Shown: in pieces, positions 15,875 through 24,490 of the stretch
Position numbering within the stretch: position 1 is the stretch's first letter
Layout: each line of letters begins with the position of its first letter
From: Lachnospiraceae bacterium
GTDB taxonomy: Bacteria; Bacillota; Clostridia; Lachnospirales; Lachnospiraceae
Direction of reading: 5' to 3'
DNA: 43,685 nt
Assembly (NCBI GenBank): GCA_024403555.1
Contig: JAKSRP010000012.1
Coordinates: forward strand, 1 to 43,685
Made by a program: the position numbers and the translations under genes
The notes under the pieces: model-generated
What the model saw: only the letters and a program-made list of their open reading frames with translations
Database searches by the model: none
What the model was told of the DNA's origin: nothing

Positions 15875-16951
15875 TTAATGAATCAATCGGTATAAAATAT
15901 AATAAAGACAGTCACCCACAAAGGATGTAAGGCCAGCGGCCGTATCGAAAGATGGATGATAAATGGAAAGCCATTCGTAGCAATTGTCTGCGGTGGCTTT
16001 TTCTTTTTCGTTTTTTGGATATGTGGCCGCTAAGGAGCGATGAACTACACGGTCTTCATACGGAAGATAATAATAATCCTTAAAGCCACGTAATGGATGG
16101 CAGTATACATAATCTGAATCATCCTCGCCAGCAAAAACTGGTACGTGAAGGGTGCAAATGCGCCCCTCTAAGGCAAAGGTCATACCCTGGTGGTTCATAG
16201 TGACTGCGATCGGAAAATCGGTGGATAGTTCAAAAGAAAAATCATAAGCACTCGTTCGAGAAACCTGAAGGATCACGCCGTCTTTTCCATCGCGAAGTGC
16301 CGGAAACAGGAGAAGAATTGATAATTTTGTCAAGAGACAAAGGCCTTCTATGTTATGGAAAAGCAGATCTTCCCTGCATTTTTTGCAGTCTTCCTTTAAA
16401 TCATCGCTTAATCGATCACAGATGACCGGGCGGGAAAGCGCCACAAAGTGTTGATAAGAGATAACTAAATCCTTACCGGAGATGTTGCTTTCGCGAGAAA
16501 TCTTAAGTGCTGCCTCCACTTTTTTCTGGCGGCAGGATTGTAAATGTAGAACCCCCTTCATTCGGTGGGCGATTTTATATAAATCTACATGGGAGATGCC
16601 TGCAAAATGATCAAATTCAATGGCAAGTTCACACTGCTTTGCCTTTTTTGCTAAAAAAGGCATGAGAAAATAGCTTCCATAGTAAGTGATCATCGTATGA
16701 AGGTCGTGATTCTTTGTGAAAGCAAACAGAGCTTTTAAGATTTTATCATCTTCAAAGCCGGTTTCATTGAGCCACTGTGTGATAACAAAGCTTTCGTTGT
16801 CAAAATATCCGGCAGATAAGACAGAAATATGACTTTCTTCCGGGGTAAGGCCGGTTGCATCTAAGCACAAAAAGAAAGCCTTAGAAGGCAGCAGATGTGG
16901 CTCGTAGCGATATGAAGTTTGATTATTTACCTGTTCGCATATGATTTTCAT
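15875..16951 (-). CDS. RNase H-like (YprB-type) protein with degenerate active site
   Basis: The layout matches the RNase H-like exonuclease domain of YprB-type proteins: an opening strand with a TG-L motif (residues 27-35, FLCLDATGL), a middle YYGSYFLMPFL (91-100), SHVDLYKIAHRMKG and SGKDLVISYQHFV. In active members these read F-D-x-E-T-T-G-L and F-N-G-x-x-F-D-x-P-F-L. Here the first Asp is Cys29, the Glu is Asp31 and the second Asp is Leu96, so at least two metal-ligating acids are lost and nuclease activity is doubtful. The C-terminal ~170 residues are unfamiliar. The 3' ends of this gene and DUF445 meet within four bases. The start ATG 16951 has no Shine-Dalgarno, and a TATAAT ends six bases before it, suggesting a leaderless mRNA; a TTG at 16966 would overlap that TATAAT. 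Confidence 0.65.
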   Translation of the reverse strand: MKIICEQVNNQTSYRYEPHLLPSKAFFLCLDATGLTPEESHISVLSAGYFDNESFVITQWLNETGFEDDKILKALFAFTKNHDLHTMITYYGSYFLMPFLAKKAKQCELAIEFDHFAGISHVDLYKIAHRMKGVLHLQSCRQKKVEAALKISRESNISGKDLVISYQHFVALSRPVICDRLSDDLKEDCKKCREDLLFHNIEGLCLLTKLSILLLFPALRDGKDGVILQVSRTSAYDFSFELSTDFPIAVTMNHQGMTFALEGRICTLHVPVFAGEDDSDYVYCHPLRGFKDYYYLPYEDRVVHRSLAATYPKNEKEKATADNCYEWLSIYHPSFDTAAGLTSFVGDCLYYILYRLIH

Positions 16952-16957
16952 GGTCTT

Positions 16958-16963
16958 ATTATA
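16958..16963 (-). promoter_or_regulatory. -10 element immediately before the RNase H-like gene
   Basis: Read on the minus strand this is TATAAT, six bases before the ATG. With normal spacing transcription would begin at or within a base of the ATG. No clear -35 hexamer is seen, so it is tentative. Confidence 0.45.
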
Positions 16964-17003
16964 CAATGTGGTATGGGAAAATAAAATACAAATTATCGTA
17001 CAT

Positions 17004-17032
17004 TTGTTTGATTTTTTATGCTATACTAATAT
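17004..17032 (+). promoter_or_regulatory. Promoter of the ruvAB operon
   Basis: TTGTTT (17004-17009) and TAATAT (17027-17032) are 17 bases apart. An overlapping extended -10, TG-C-TATACT (17019-17027), is equally good. It is divergent from the minus-strand gene ending its promoter at 16963. Confidence 0.55.
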
Positions 17033-17065
17033 AGGTATTTTCTATTCTTTAAGGAGAAAAAAGAC

Positions 17066-17668
17066 ATGATCGCATTTGTGAAAGGAATATTAGAAGCCGT
17101 ATATTCTGACGGCGTAATCATAGATCATCAAGGCATTGGCTTTGATATTAAGACACCGTATTTGATGGATCGTCTGCCAAGATGTGGCAGCGAGGTGAAA
17201 CTATTTACTCATATGTATGTAAGAGAGGACGCGATAGGATTATTCGGTTTTCCTACGATGGAAGAATTAGAAGTGTTCCGTCTTCTGATTTCTGTGAATG
17301 GAATCGGGCCTAAGGCAGCGCTTGCCGTACTATCTACCATGACGGTGAAGGATTTAAAATTAGCGGTTATTTCGGATGACGTAAAAGCTATCACCAAGAC
17401 CCCGGGCATTGGACCGAAAGGGGCAAAAAGACTGATTTTAGATTTGAAGGATAAATTAGTCATCGACGATGTGGAAGAGGATGATATGCCGCTTGATGAT
17501 GTATTTGAGCCGGCTCGGGCAGATGCAGTAGCAGAAACTGCCCAGGCTTTAGTCAGTCTTGGATATTCAAATTCCGAAGCCTATGCAGCCATTAAAGGTG
17601 TTGAAGGCAAGGAAGAGATGGATGTTGAGACACTTCTTAAGGCAGCACTTAAGAAGATGGTATTTTAA
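17066..17668 (+). CDS. ruvA: Holliday junction branch migration protein RuvA
   Basis: RuvA binds four-way DNA junctions and loads the RuvB motor. The N-terminal OB-fold begins MIAFVKGILEAVYSDGVIID and has THMYVREDAIGLFGF. Two helix-hairpin-helix motifs follow, VNGIGPKAALAVLS near residue 77 and TPGIGPKGAKRLILDLKDK near 112, and the C-terminal UBA-like domain is QALVSLGYSNSEAYAAI. At 200 residues it is standard. AAGGAG sits before the ATG. The last bases are duplicated in tandem just past the stop, and ruvB begins 27 bases later. Confidence 0.96.
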   Translation: MIAFVKGILEAVYSDGVIIDHQGIGFDIKTPYLMDRLPRCGSEVKLFTHMYVREDAIGLFGFPTMEELEVFRLLISVNGIGPKAALAVLSTMTVKDLKLAVISDDVKAITKTPGIGPKGAKRLILDLKDKLVIDDVEEDDMPLDDVFEPARADAVAETAQALVSLGYSNSEAYAAIKGVEGKEEMDVETLLKAALKKMVF

Positions 17669-17681
17669 CTGGTATTTTACA
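17658..17681 (+). repeat. Tandem 12-base duplication of the ruvA 3' end
   Basis: TGGTATTTTAAC (17658-17669, containing the ruvA stop) is followed at once by TGGTATTTTACA. It is the same kind of event as at the thl tail, on a smaller scale. Confidence 0.75.
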
Positions 17682-17695
17682 GGAGAATGATATAG

Positions 17696-18697
17696 ATGAA
17701 AGATCGCATTATAACTACAGAATTTGTGGAAGAGGACGTAACCATAGAAGGAAGTTTACGACCACAGCTCCTGTCAGAATACATTGGACAGGAAAGGGTT
17801 AAAAACAATTTAAAGATATTTATCGAGGCAGCAAAGAGTCGAGGAGAATCCTTAGACCATGTTTTATTATTTGGACCTCCCGGACTTGGAAAGACAACAC
17901 TTGCAGGTATTGTGGCCAATGAGATGGGAACGAATCTAAAGATTACATCAGGACCTGCCATTGAAAAACCAGGTGAGCTGGCAGCAATTTTAAACAGCCT
18001 ACAGGAGGGGGATGTGCTCTTTATTGACGAGATTCACCGATTGAATCGTCAGGTGGAAGAGACGATGTATCCGGCGATGGAGGATTTTGCAATCGATATC
18101 ATCATTGGAAAAGGACAGGGAGCAAGATCTATCAGACTTGATCTCCCGAGATTTACCCTGATTGGCGCCACAACGAGAGCCGGAATGTTAACCGCGCCGC
18201 TTCGTGATCGTTTTGGAGTGGTCAACAGACTGGAATTTTATACAGAGAAGGAACTCTCTCGTATTGTGACTAGATCCTGCGAAGTTCTTGGCGTGGAAAT
18301 TGATGAGAAGGGAGCAGCAGAAATTGCAAGAAGATCCCGTGGAACACCAAGACTTGCGAACCGTTTGTTAAAGAGAGTAAGAGATTTTGCCGAAGTTCAG
18401 TTTGATGGAAAAATCGATGAACTCGTTGCAAAAGTAGCATTAGACCGTTTAGAAGTGGACGCATTAGGACTTGATCAGGTAGACCGAAACATTTTACTCA
18501 CCATGATTGAAAAGTTTGATGGAAGACCGGTAGGACTTGATACCTTAGCGGCAGCAATCAGTGAGGATGCAGGAACGATCGAGGATGTGTATGAACCATA
18601 CCTCTTGCAGAATGGCCTAATTCAAAGAACCCCAAGAGGACGTATGGTAACAAAGCGAGCATATGAGCATTTTGGCATGAAGATGCCACAAGAATAG
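17696..18697 (+). CDS. ruvB: Holliday junction branch migration helicase RuvB
   Basis: RuvB is the AAA+ motor that drives branch migration with RuvA. Walker A is [11 protein letters not shown] near residue 61, Walker [10 protein letters not shown] near 110, sensor 1 [20 protein letters not shown], and the C-terminal winged helix holds [21 protein letters not shown]. At 333 residues it is full length. GGAGAA precedes the ATG. zapA follows 8 bases after the stop, so the recombination pair is transcribed together with cell-division genes. RuvC is not in the window, as is usual for Firmicutes that use RecU. Confidence 0.97.
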   Translation: MKDRIITTEFVEEDVTIEGSLRPQLLSEYIGQERVKNNLKIFIEAAKSRGESLDHVLLFGPPGLGKTTLAGIVANEMGTNLKITSGPAIEKPGELAAILNSLQEGDVLFIDEIHRLNRQVEETMYPAMEDFAIDIIIGKGQGARSIRLDLPRFTLIGATTRAGMLTAPLRDRFGVVNRLEFYTEKELSRIVTRSCEVLGVEIDEKGAAEIARRSRGTPRLANRLLKRVRDFAEVQFDGKIDELVAKVALDRLEVDALGLDQVDRNILLTMIEKFDGRPVGLDTLAAAISEDAGTIEDVYEPYLLQNGLIQRTPRGRMVTKRAYEHFGMKMPQE

Positions 18698-18705
18698 GAG
18701 AAGGC

Positions 18706-19104
18706 ATGGCAAAGAACACCATTGAAGTTGTAATTAATAAAAAAGTATATTCTTTAAGCGGTGCAGAAAGTGAAGAGTATTTACAGCAGCTTGCCCGCTA
18801 TATTGACCAGAAAACAAGAGAACTGGTGCGCTCCGGTGGATATGACAGACTTCCACAGGACTATCAGAACCTGCTTTTAGCTATCAACCTTGCAGATGAT
18901 TATTTTAAATGTAAGGATGAGCTTGAGATGATGGACCGAGAAGCAGCACAGAGAGAACGCCAGCTTTACGAAATCAAGCATGAGATGATTGATGCCAAAA
19001 TTCAGGCGGAATCCCTTGGGAAGATGGTTGCTGAGTACAAAAAATTAGTGCAGCAGCTTCAAAAAGAGGTAATCCGTTTAGAACAGAGGAAAGACGATGA
19101 GTAA
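18706..19104 (+). CDS. zapA: Cell division protein ZapA
   Basis: ZapA binds FtsZ and bundles its filaments at midcell. The N-terminal globular domain shows EVVINKKVYSLSGAESEEYL, followed by ARYIDQKTREL and the hallmark LLLAINLADDYFKCKDEL. The C-terminal half (from about residue 75) is a charged coiled coil rich in E, K, Q and R with heptad spacing. At 132 residues it is longer than the ~85-110 of many ZapA proteins because of this coil. GGAGAAGG precedes the ATG. The 3' end overlaps the U32 peptidase start by 8 bases. Confidence 0.88.
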   Translation: MAKNTIEVVINKKVYSLSGAESEEYLQQLARYIDQKTRELVRSGGYDRLPQDYQNLLLAINLADDYFKCKDELEMMDREAAQRERQLYEIKHEMIDAKIQAESLGKMVAEYKKLVQQLQKEVIRLEQRKDDE

Positions 19105-19453
19105 TTTAATCGAAGTATTGTCGCCGGCAGGCTCATTTGACTGTCTGAAAGCAGCCGTAGGCGCTGGTGCAGATGCCATCTATCGTGGCGGAAGTAAGTT
19201 CGGTGCAAGAGCATTTGCGGGGAATTTTGAGCAGGAAGAGCTTCTTCGTGGAATCGATTATGCACATTTACACGACCGCAGAATCTTTCTGACCATCAAC
19301 ACGCTTTTTAAAGAAGCGGAATTTGAAGAATTATATGATTATCTGCTGCCTTATTACAAAGAAGGCTTAGATGCGGTAATCGTTCAGGACGTTGGCGTGG
19401 CAAAATATGTGAAAGAAGCATTTCCTTTGATGGACCTGCACGCGAGCACGTAG
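19097..19453 (+). CDS. U32 family peptidase, N-terminal fragment ending at an in-frame TAG
   Basis: The sequence opens with EVLSPAGSFDCLKAAVGAGA and continues YRGGSKFGARAFAGNF, the standard start of U32 (collagenase-like, YrrO/RlhA group) proteins. It runs to VAKYVKEAFPLMDLHAST and then meets TAG at 19451-19453. In intact family members HAST is followed by Gln-Met, so the TAG stands exactly where a CAG would encode that Gln: one C-to-T change. The reading frame continues without a shift into the next entry. At 118 residues this piece alone would be an incomplete barrel and is unlikely to work. TAG is used as a true stop elsewhere in the window (for example ilvB and ruvB), so reassignment is unlikely. 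Confidence 0.8.
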   Translation: MSNLIEVLSPAGSFDCLKAAVGAGADAIYRGGSKFGARAFAGNFEQEELLRGIDYAHLHDRRIFLTINTLFKEAEFEELYDYLLPYYKEGLDAVIVQDVGVAKYVKEAFPLMDLHAST

Positions 19454-21481
19454 ATGACGGCAATGGGTGTGGAAAGTGCGAAGTTTTTAGAAGAGCTTGG
19501 CTTTGATCGTATTGTGCCGGCAAGAGAGCTTTCTCTTGAAGAAATTGCGCAGATCAAGGCAGAAACGAATTTGGAAATCGAGACATTTGTCCATGGGGCG
19601 TTGTGCTTTTCTTATTCCGGACAGTGTCTGATTTCTAGTATGCTCGGAGGAAGAAGTGGCAACAGAGGACGCTGTGCGCAGCCATGCAGACTTCCATATG
19701 AGCTTTATAAAGGCAGTCAGAAAATCAATAAAAAAGAGGAGCAGTATGTCTTAAGTCCGAAAGATATGTGTTCCATTGAGATTCTTCCTGACATTTTACG
19801 CGCAGGAACGAATTCCTTAAAAATTGAAGGACGTATGAAGAGACCACAGTATGTGGCGGCTGTCACGAGACAGTATCGCAGATATGTGGATCTTTTTTTG
19901 GAAAATCCAGATCATTATAGGGTCCAAAGTGAAGATTTTCAGGAATTGATGGAGCTTTATAACCGTGGTGGATTTACAAAGGGATATTATATTAAGCACA
20001 ATGGCAAGGATATGATGTCTATGAAGCGTCCAAACCACATGGGTTACTATGTGGGCAAAATTGAAAGCATTAAGAAGAATCAGATTGGATTTACGGCCCA
20101 GACAGACATCCATAAAAAGGATATTTTAGAGATTTCTCTTGGAAGCCCGGCAAAGGAAGAAAAAGTGGAATTAACTTCTCCTGTGGATGGAAAAGCCGGA
20201 ACAAAGATCTGGCTTAATGCGAATAAGCTTAAGCGATTACGTGCTGGGATGCCAATTTATCGAACCCGTAACGAAAGCTTAATAAATGAGATACAAAAAG
20301 AAACAATTGACATAGAAATAAAAGAAAATCTTAAGGGAAATATAAGATTCGAAATCGGAAAATCTGCTATGATTAGGTTAGCTTATAAGGATTTATCCGT
20401 AACAGTAGAAGGCGATATTGTTATGGAAGCCGAGAAGGCTCCAGTGACAAAAGAAAAGCTTCTTGGCAGACTGTTAAAGACAGGGAATACGCCATTTACT
20501 CTTGAAATCGATGAAGTAGTAATGGATAAGAATGCGTTCCTTCCTATGGGAGCAATCAATGCCTTAAGACGAGATGCACTTCTTGCTATGGAAGAGGTGA
20601 TCATTTCCCGTGGGTATCGAAAAGAGTTTGACCTGCCTGTGAAGAACAATCCGGTTAAGCAAAAAGATACAGACACATGTTTTGAAAAAAGAATCCAGGA
20701 AGAAAACATTTGCTATGCGACGACCTTAGAACAGGCCAAAGCAGCTATGAAGATTCCTGATGTGGCAGCGATTTATCTGCAGGCAGAAAGCCTTCCTTTT
20801 GATAAATGGGACGATTTTTCAAAGAGATGTCACGAATATGGCAAAGAGATCTACTATTCTCTGCCACTCGTTTTTCATAAAAAAGCCCGTGAGGAATACA
20901 GAAATCATAAGGAACTTCTATGTTTGGGACAACAGGATGGTTTATTGATTCATACTCTGGATGAATATGCGATGCTTCATTTTATGGATTATCGCAAAAA
21001 ACTTGTATTAGACAGCTCCTTGTATGTGTATCATAAGTCTTCGCTTGATTTTTACAAGAAGCATGTCAACTGTCCGGTAAGATGTATTCTGCCGGTTGAA
21101 TTAAATGATGAAGAACTTAAAAAGCTTCACATAAAGGACGCCGATATGGTTGTGTATGGAAGACAGCCTTTGATGATTTCTGCACAGTGTCAGGTGAAAA
21201 ATCATATGGGCTGCCAGAAAAAAGGGGAATTGCTCTTTTTGAAGGATCGAAGAGATGTCCGATTCCCAGTCAAAAACTTTTGCAAGTACTGTTATAATGT
21301 CATCTACAATGGTGCCTGCTTAAATCTGCTTGATTATGAAGAAGAACGTAAAAAAATCAATGCATACGGCTGTATCTATCGTTTTACGATCGAAACAGGA
21401 GATGAGGTGAAAGATATTTTATCCGGTCGTCTCCCAAATCAAAAATATACGAAAGGACATTTCAAAAGAGGAATTGAATAG
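19454..21481 (+). CDS. U32 family peptidase, C-terminal fragment (same frame after the TAG)
   Basis: This continues the U32 protein in frame from the codon after the TAG, which is itself ATG. It contains the family signature: HGALCFSYSGQCLISSMLGG, RSGNRGRCAQPCRLPYEL, LSPKDMCSIEILPDI and the KIEGRMKRPQYVAAVTRQYR box, followed by a DUF3656-like middle and a C-terminal part with CKYCYNVIYNGACLNLL. Joined, the protein would be about 794 residues, the length of long Lachnospiraceae-type U32 proteins. Members are linked to 23S rRNA C2501 hydroxylation (RlhA) or collagenase-like activity; the role here is unknown. There is no Shine-Dalgarno before 19454, so separate translation would need stop-restart coupling at TAGATG. 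It sits between zapA and an ftsW/rodA gene. Confidence 0.8.
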   Translation: MTAMGVESAKFLEELGFDRIVPARELSLEEIAQIKAETNLEIETFVHGALCFSYSGQCLISSMLGGRSGNRGRCAQPCRLPYELYKGSQKINKKEEQYVLSPKDMCSIEILPDILRAGTNSLKIEGRMKRPQYVAAVTRQYRRYVDLFLENPDHYRVQSEDFQELMELYNRGGFTKGYYIKHNGKDMMSMKRPNHMGYYVGKIESIKKNQIGFTAQTDIHKKDILEISLGSPAKEEKVELTSPVDGKAGTKIWLNANKLKRLRAGMPIYRTRNESLINEIQKETIDIEIKENLKGNIRFEIGKSAMIRLAYKDLSVTVEGDIVMEAEKAPVTKEKLLGRLLKTGNTPFTLEIDEVVMDKNAFLPMGAINALRRDALLAMEEVIISRGYRKEFDLPVKNNPVKQKDTDTCFEKRIQEENICYATTLEQAKAAMKIPDVAAIYLQAESLPFDKWDDFSKRCHEYGKEIYYSLPLVFHKKAREEYRNHKELLCLGQQDGLLIHTLDEYAMLHFMDYRKKLVLDSSLYVYHKSSLDFYKKHVNCPVRCILPVELNDEELKKLHIKDADMVVYGRQPLMISAQCQVKNHMGCQKKGELLFLKDRRDVRFPVKNFCKYCYNVIYNGACLNLLDYEEERKKINAYGCIYRFTIETGDEVKDILSGRLPNQKYTKGHFKRGIE

Positions 21482-21490
21482 GTAATTTGT

Positions 21491-22900
21491 ATGGTTAGTT
21501 TGATTACAATCGTATCAAAATACGTGATTTTAATTTTATGTCTCATTTATACGTTATCTAGTTTTACCATTTATATTGGAAGAAAATCTGCATTACAGAA
21601 AACCGCCATTTTAGATAACCAGGTATGGTATCTCTTTGCGTTTCACTTTGTATGCTATTTTGTCCTGTTTATTCAGACGTGGGATTTGAATGTTTTGTTT
21701 TTCTTTGCCGCACAGATTATTTTCTTTGAGATGATTATGATCTTTTATCCAAGAATTTACCGGCATTGTTCGAGAAAGTTAGTAAATAATGTCTGCTTTT
21801 TGATGGGCATTGGTTTTATCATGCTGACAAGACTTTCCTTTTCCCTGGCAATTCGTCAGTTTGGAATTGTAGCAGTTACGTTTCTTCTTACGATGATCAT
21901 CCCGCTGATGATTGAAAAGCTGTTTTTCTTAAATAAGCTTGGATGGTTTTATGCGGTCAGTGGATTTGCTGTATTAGCAACGGTATTTGTTTTTGGTACC
22001 AACAAGAACGGTGCAACCAACTGGATTAGCATTGGCGGAATTACATTCCAGCCATCGGAAGTAGCCAAAATTATCTTTGTATTCTTTATGGCAGCGATGC
22101 TTGCAAAGGCGAAGAATTTTAAGAATCTTTTAACCATTTCTGTCATTGCGGCTATGTACGTATGCGTATTAGTCGTGGAGAAGGACTTAGGTGCTGCGCT
22201 GATTTTCTTTGTGGTATATCTTACTATGGTATATGCGGCGACTGCGAAGTTTACTTATCTTCTCGCAGGAGTCGGCGGAGGATCTTTGGCATCAGTCATT
22301 GCATATTTTCTTTTTAACCATGTAAGAGTACGAGTGCTTGCCTGGAAAGATCCATTTGCAATGATTGATGGTGGCGGATATCAGGTATGCCAGTCCTTAT
22401 TTGCCATTGGTACTGGAAGCTGGTTTGGACTTGGGTTAAATCAGGGAAGACCAACCGATATCCCGGTTTATGAATCTGACTTTATTTTCTCCGGAATCTG
22501 CGAAGAATTCGGTGTGTTATTTGGATTATGCGTGATTTTAATCTGCGTCAGCATCTTCCTTTCCTTTATGCAGATTTCCACTAAGATCAAAGGACTTTTC
22601 TATAAACTCCTTACCTTAGGATTTGGTGTGACTTTTATTTTCCAGGTATTATTAAATGTCGGTGGAGTAACGAAATTTATTCCATCCACAGGAGTTACTC
22701 TGCCGTTAGTAAGCTATGGTGGTAGCTCGGTTATTTGTACCTTGATCATGTTTTCCATTGTTCAGGGACTTTACATGCTTTCTAATCAGAAGGAGGAGGT
22801 GACAGAGGATGAGTTTGTTTCGGAAGAAGAATATGAAGACTACAGAGGATATGATCGATACAATGGACTCACCGGTGAGTCTGAATTCGACGACCAATAA
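21491..22900 (+). CDS. FtsW/RodA/SpoVE-family peptidoglycan polymerase
   Basis: SEDS-family proteins polymerise lipid II and act with a class B penicillin-binding protein. There are about ten hydrophobic segments, and the family box near residue 415 reads GVTLPLVSYGGSSVICTLIM. Other conserved parts are GATNWISIGGITFQPSEVAKI near 175 and VEKDLGAALIFF near 220 with an Asp preceding LG. At 469 residues it is long because of an extra acidic tail (EEEYEDYRGYDRYNG region) that is encoded in the overlap with the next gene. The ribosome binding site is weak. With the downstream PBP it forms a classical SEDS-PBP pair; the choice between FtsW (division) and RodA (elongation) is not settled by sequence, though zapA upstream favours a division context. 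Confidence 0.9.
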   Translation: MVSLITIVSKYVILILCLIYTLSSFTIYIGRKSALQKTAILDNQVWYLFAFHFVCYFVLFIQTWDLNVLFFFAAQIIFFEMIMIFYPRIYRHCSRKLVNNVCFLMGIGFIMLTRLSFSLAIRQFGIVAVTFLLTMIIPLMIEKLFFLNKLGWFYAVSGFAVLATVFVFGTNKNGATNWISIGGITFQPSEVAKIIFVFFMAAMLAKAKNFKNLLTISVIAAMYVCVLVVEKDLGAALIFFVVYLTMVYAATAKFTYLLAGVGGGSLASVIAYFLFNHVRVRVLAWKDPFAMIDGGGYQVCQSLFAIGTGSWFGLGLNQGRPTDIPVYESDFIFSGICEEFGVLFGLCVILICVSIFLSFMQISTKIKGLFYKLLTLGFGVTFIFQVLLNVGGVTKFIPSTGVTLPLVSYGGSSVICTLIMFSIVQGLYMLSNQKEEVTEDEFVSEEEYEDYRGYDRYNGLTGESEFDDQ

Positions 22901-24371
22901 TGAAAATCTTGTCATCTATGAGACCGAAAAGGATGAACGAAGCCACAAAAAGAAAAAAAGAGCGAATCGTCAGATTATGCACATCACCTTTTTCTTTGTG
23001 CTCGTATTCTTAGGGCTCATTGCTTATATGATCAAGTTCACTTACCTTGATTCTCCTGCTATTATTGTCAATTCTCGCAATAAACGTCAGGCATCCTTTG
23101 CACAGAAAACCATCCGTGGAAAGATTTACAGCAGCGATGGAAAAGTACTTGCCCAGACAGAAGATGGCGGAACAGATTCCGAGCATCGAGTTTATCCTTA
23201 TGGAAGAGAATTTGCGCATGTCGTAGGATATAACAAAAAAGGTATGTCCGGGCTTGAGAGCAAATATAATTATCAATTGTTAACCTCTAATTCCGGTCTT
23301 GGTACACAGATTAAGAATGCACTTTTAGATCACAATAATGAGGGTGACAGCTTATATACAACATTAAATACCCGTGTTCAGGAAGCAGCATATGATGCTC
23401 TAGGCAATCGTAAAGGCGCTGTTCTGGCAATTGAACCATCCACTGGTAAAATCCTTGCGATGGTATCAAAACCAGATTTTAACCCGAATGCGATTGAAGA
23501 CAGCTGGGAAGAACTCAATACTTCCACGGGTTCTTCTTTGGTAAACCGTGCTACACAGGGATTGTATCCTCCGGGATCTACTTTTAAAATCATCACTGCA
23601 ATTGAATATATGCGTGATCATAAAAACTATGAAGATTTCAGCTATACCTGTAATTCTACTATTACAAAAAATAGTGTAAAGGTAAGCTGTTATCATGGAA
23701 GCACTCATGGAAAAGTGAATTTAAGACAGGCGATTGCAAAATCCTGCAACACAGCATTTGTTGAATTAGGAAGCGATTTAAGTAAATCCAAGCTTCGAAA
23801 GCTTGCAGAGAATTTCCTGTTAAATCAGGATACCGGTGTGGATATTGCAAATAAGAAGAGCAGTATGAAGCTTTCTGCGAAAACGCAAAATTCCCAGATG
23901 CCACAGACCGTCATTGGACAGGGCGATACTTTGATGACTCCGCTTAACAATGCCTTGATTATGTGTGCCATTGCAAATGATGGAATCATCATGAAGCCTT
24001 ACCTGGCAGAACGAATCGAAAGCGCCGGTGGCAATATCATCAAAGAATATTCTTCTACAGAATATCAGGAAGCAATCAGCAAAAAAGAAGCTGCAACCAT
24101 GAAAGAGATGTTACAGGAAGTTATTGAGAACGGAACTGGATCTAGATTAAAGAATTCCCGTTACAGCGTGGCTGGTAAGACTGGATCAGCAGAATACAAT
24201 TCTAATAAGGATTCTCATGCATGGTTTGTCGGAATGTCGAATGTTGAAAATCCGGACCTTGTAGTATGTGTTATTGTAGAAGGTGGCGGTGCTGGCGGAA
24301 GCACAGCAGCTCCAGTTGCAAAACAGGTTTTTGATGCTTACTACGACGCAGGGCTTGGAAGTATCGAATAA
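22809..24371 (+). CDS. Class B penicillin-binding protein (transpeptidase)
   Basis: This D,D-transpeptidase cross-links glycan strands made by the SEDS partner. The N-terminus is cytoplasmic and basic (HKKKKRANRQ), then one membrane helix (ITFFFVLVFLGLIAYMI, residues ~58-76), a short dimerisation/pedestal domain, and the transpeptidase domain with the three active-site motifs: STFK in PPGSTFKIITA near 254 (Ser nucleophile), SCN in KSCNTAF and KTG in AGKTGSAEYN near 458. No glycosyltransferase domain is present. The ATG at 22809 follows AAGGAGGAGGTG and lies 92 bases inside the ftsW/rodA gene in another frame, an unusually long overlap. At 520 residues it is short for the class, lacking the C-terminal PASTA domains. 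Confidence 0.92.
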   Translation: MSLFRKKNMKTTEDMIDTMDSPVSLNSTTNNENLVIYETEKDERSHKKKKRANRQIMHITFFFVLVFLGLIAYMIKFTYLDSPAIIVNSRNKRQASFAQKTIRGKIYSSDGKVLAQTEDGGTDSEHRVYPYGREFAHVVGYNKKGMSGLESKYNYQLLTSNSGLGTQIKNALLDHNNEGDSLYTTLNTRVQEAAYDALGNRKGAVLAIEPSTGKILAMVSKPDFNPNAIEDSWEELNTSTGSSLVNRATQGLYPPGSTFKIITAIEYMRDHKNYEDFSYTCNSTITKNSVKVSCYHGSTHGKVNLRQAIAKSCNTAFVELGSDLSKSKLRKLAENFLLNQDTGVDIANKKSSMKLSAKTQNSQMPQTVIGQGDTLMTPLNNALIMCAIANDGIIMKPYLAERIESAGGNIIKEYSSTEYQEAISKKEAATMKEMLQEVIENGTGSRLKNSRYSVAGKTGSAEYNSNKDSHAWFVGMSNVENPDLVVCVIVEGGGAGGSTAAPVAKQVFDAYYDAGLGSIE

Positions 24372-24442
24372 CTACAAAAAAATACAATTAATAAAACTTT
24401 TATAAAATAATCGGTCAATCTATATAAAAAGGTGTTGTCAAG

Positions 24443-24456
24443 TGCTATACTATAAT
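24443..24456 (+). promoter_or_regulatory. Extended -10 promoter of the Nudix gene
   Basis: TG-C-TATACT runs into TATAAT, giving two overlapping -10 hexamers 35-48 bases before the ATG. A TTGTCA at 24435-24440 is too near to act as the -35. The TGC-TATA form also appears ahead of pnp and ruvA. Confidence 0.4.
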
Positions 24457-24490
24457 TAAGAAATACTTGGAACACAGGAGGTATTTTGCT

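Noticed and set aside
16964-16966. TTG start at 16966 for the RNase H-like gene
   Set aside because: It lies before the TATAAT hexamer and would make that promoter element part of the coding region; there is no ribosome binding site upstream. ATG 16951 is simpler.
19451-19453. TAG recoded as an amino acid (pyrrolysine or amber suppression)
   Set aside because: TAG ends other genes here, the position is normally Gln, and no pyl genes are in the window. Mutation or error is more likely, though it should be checked.
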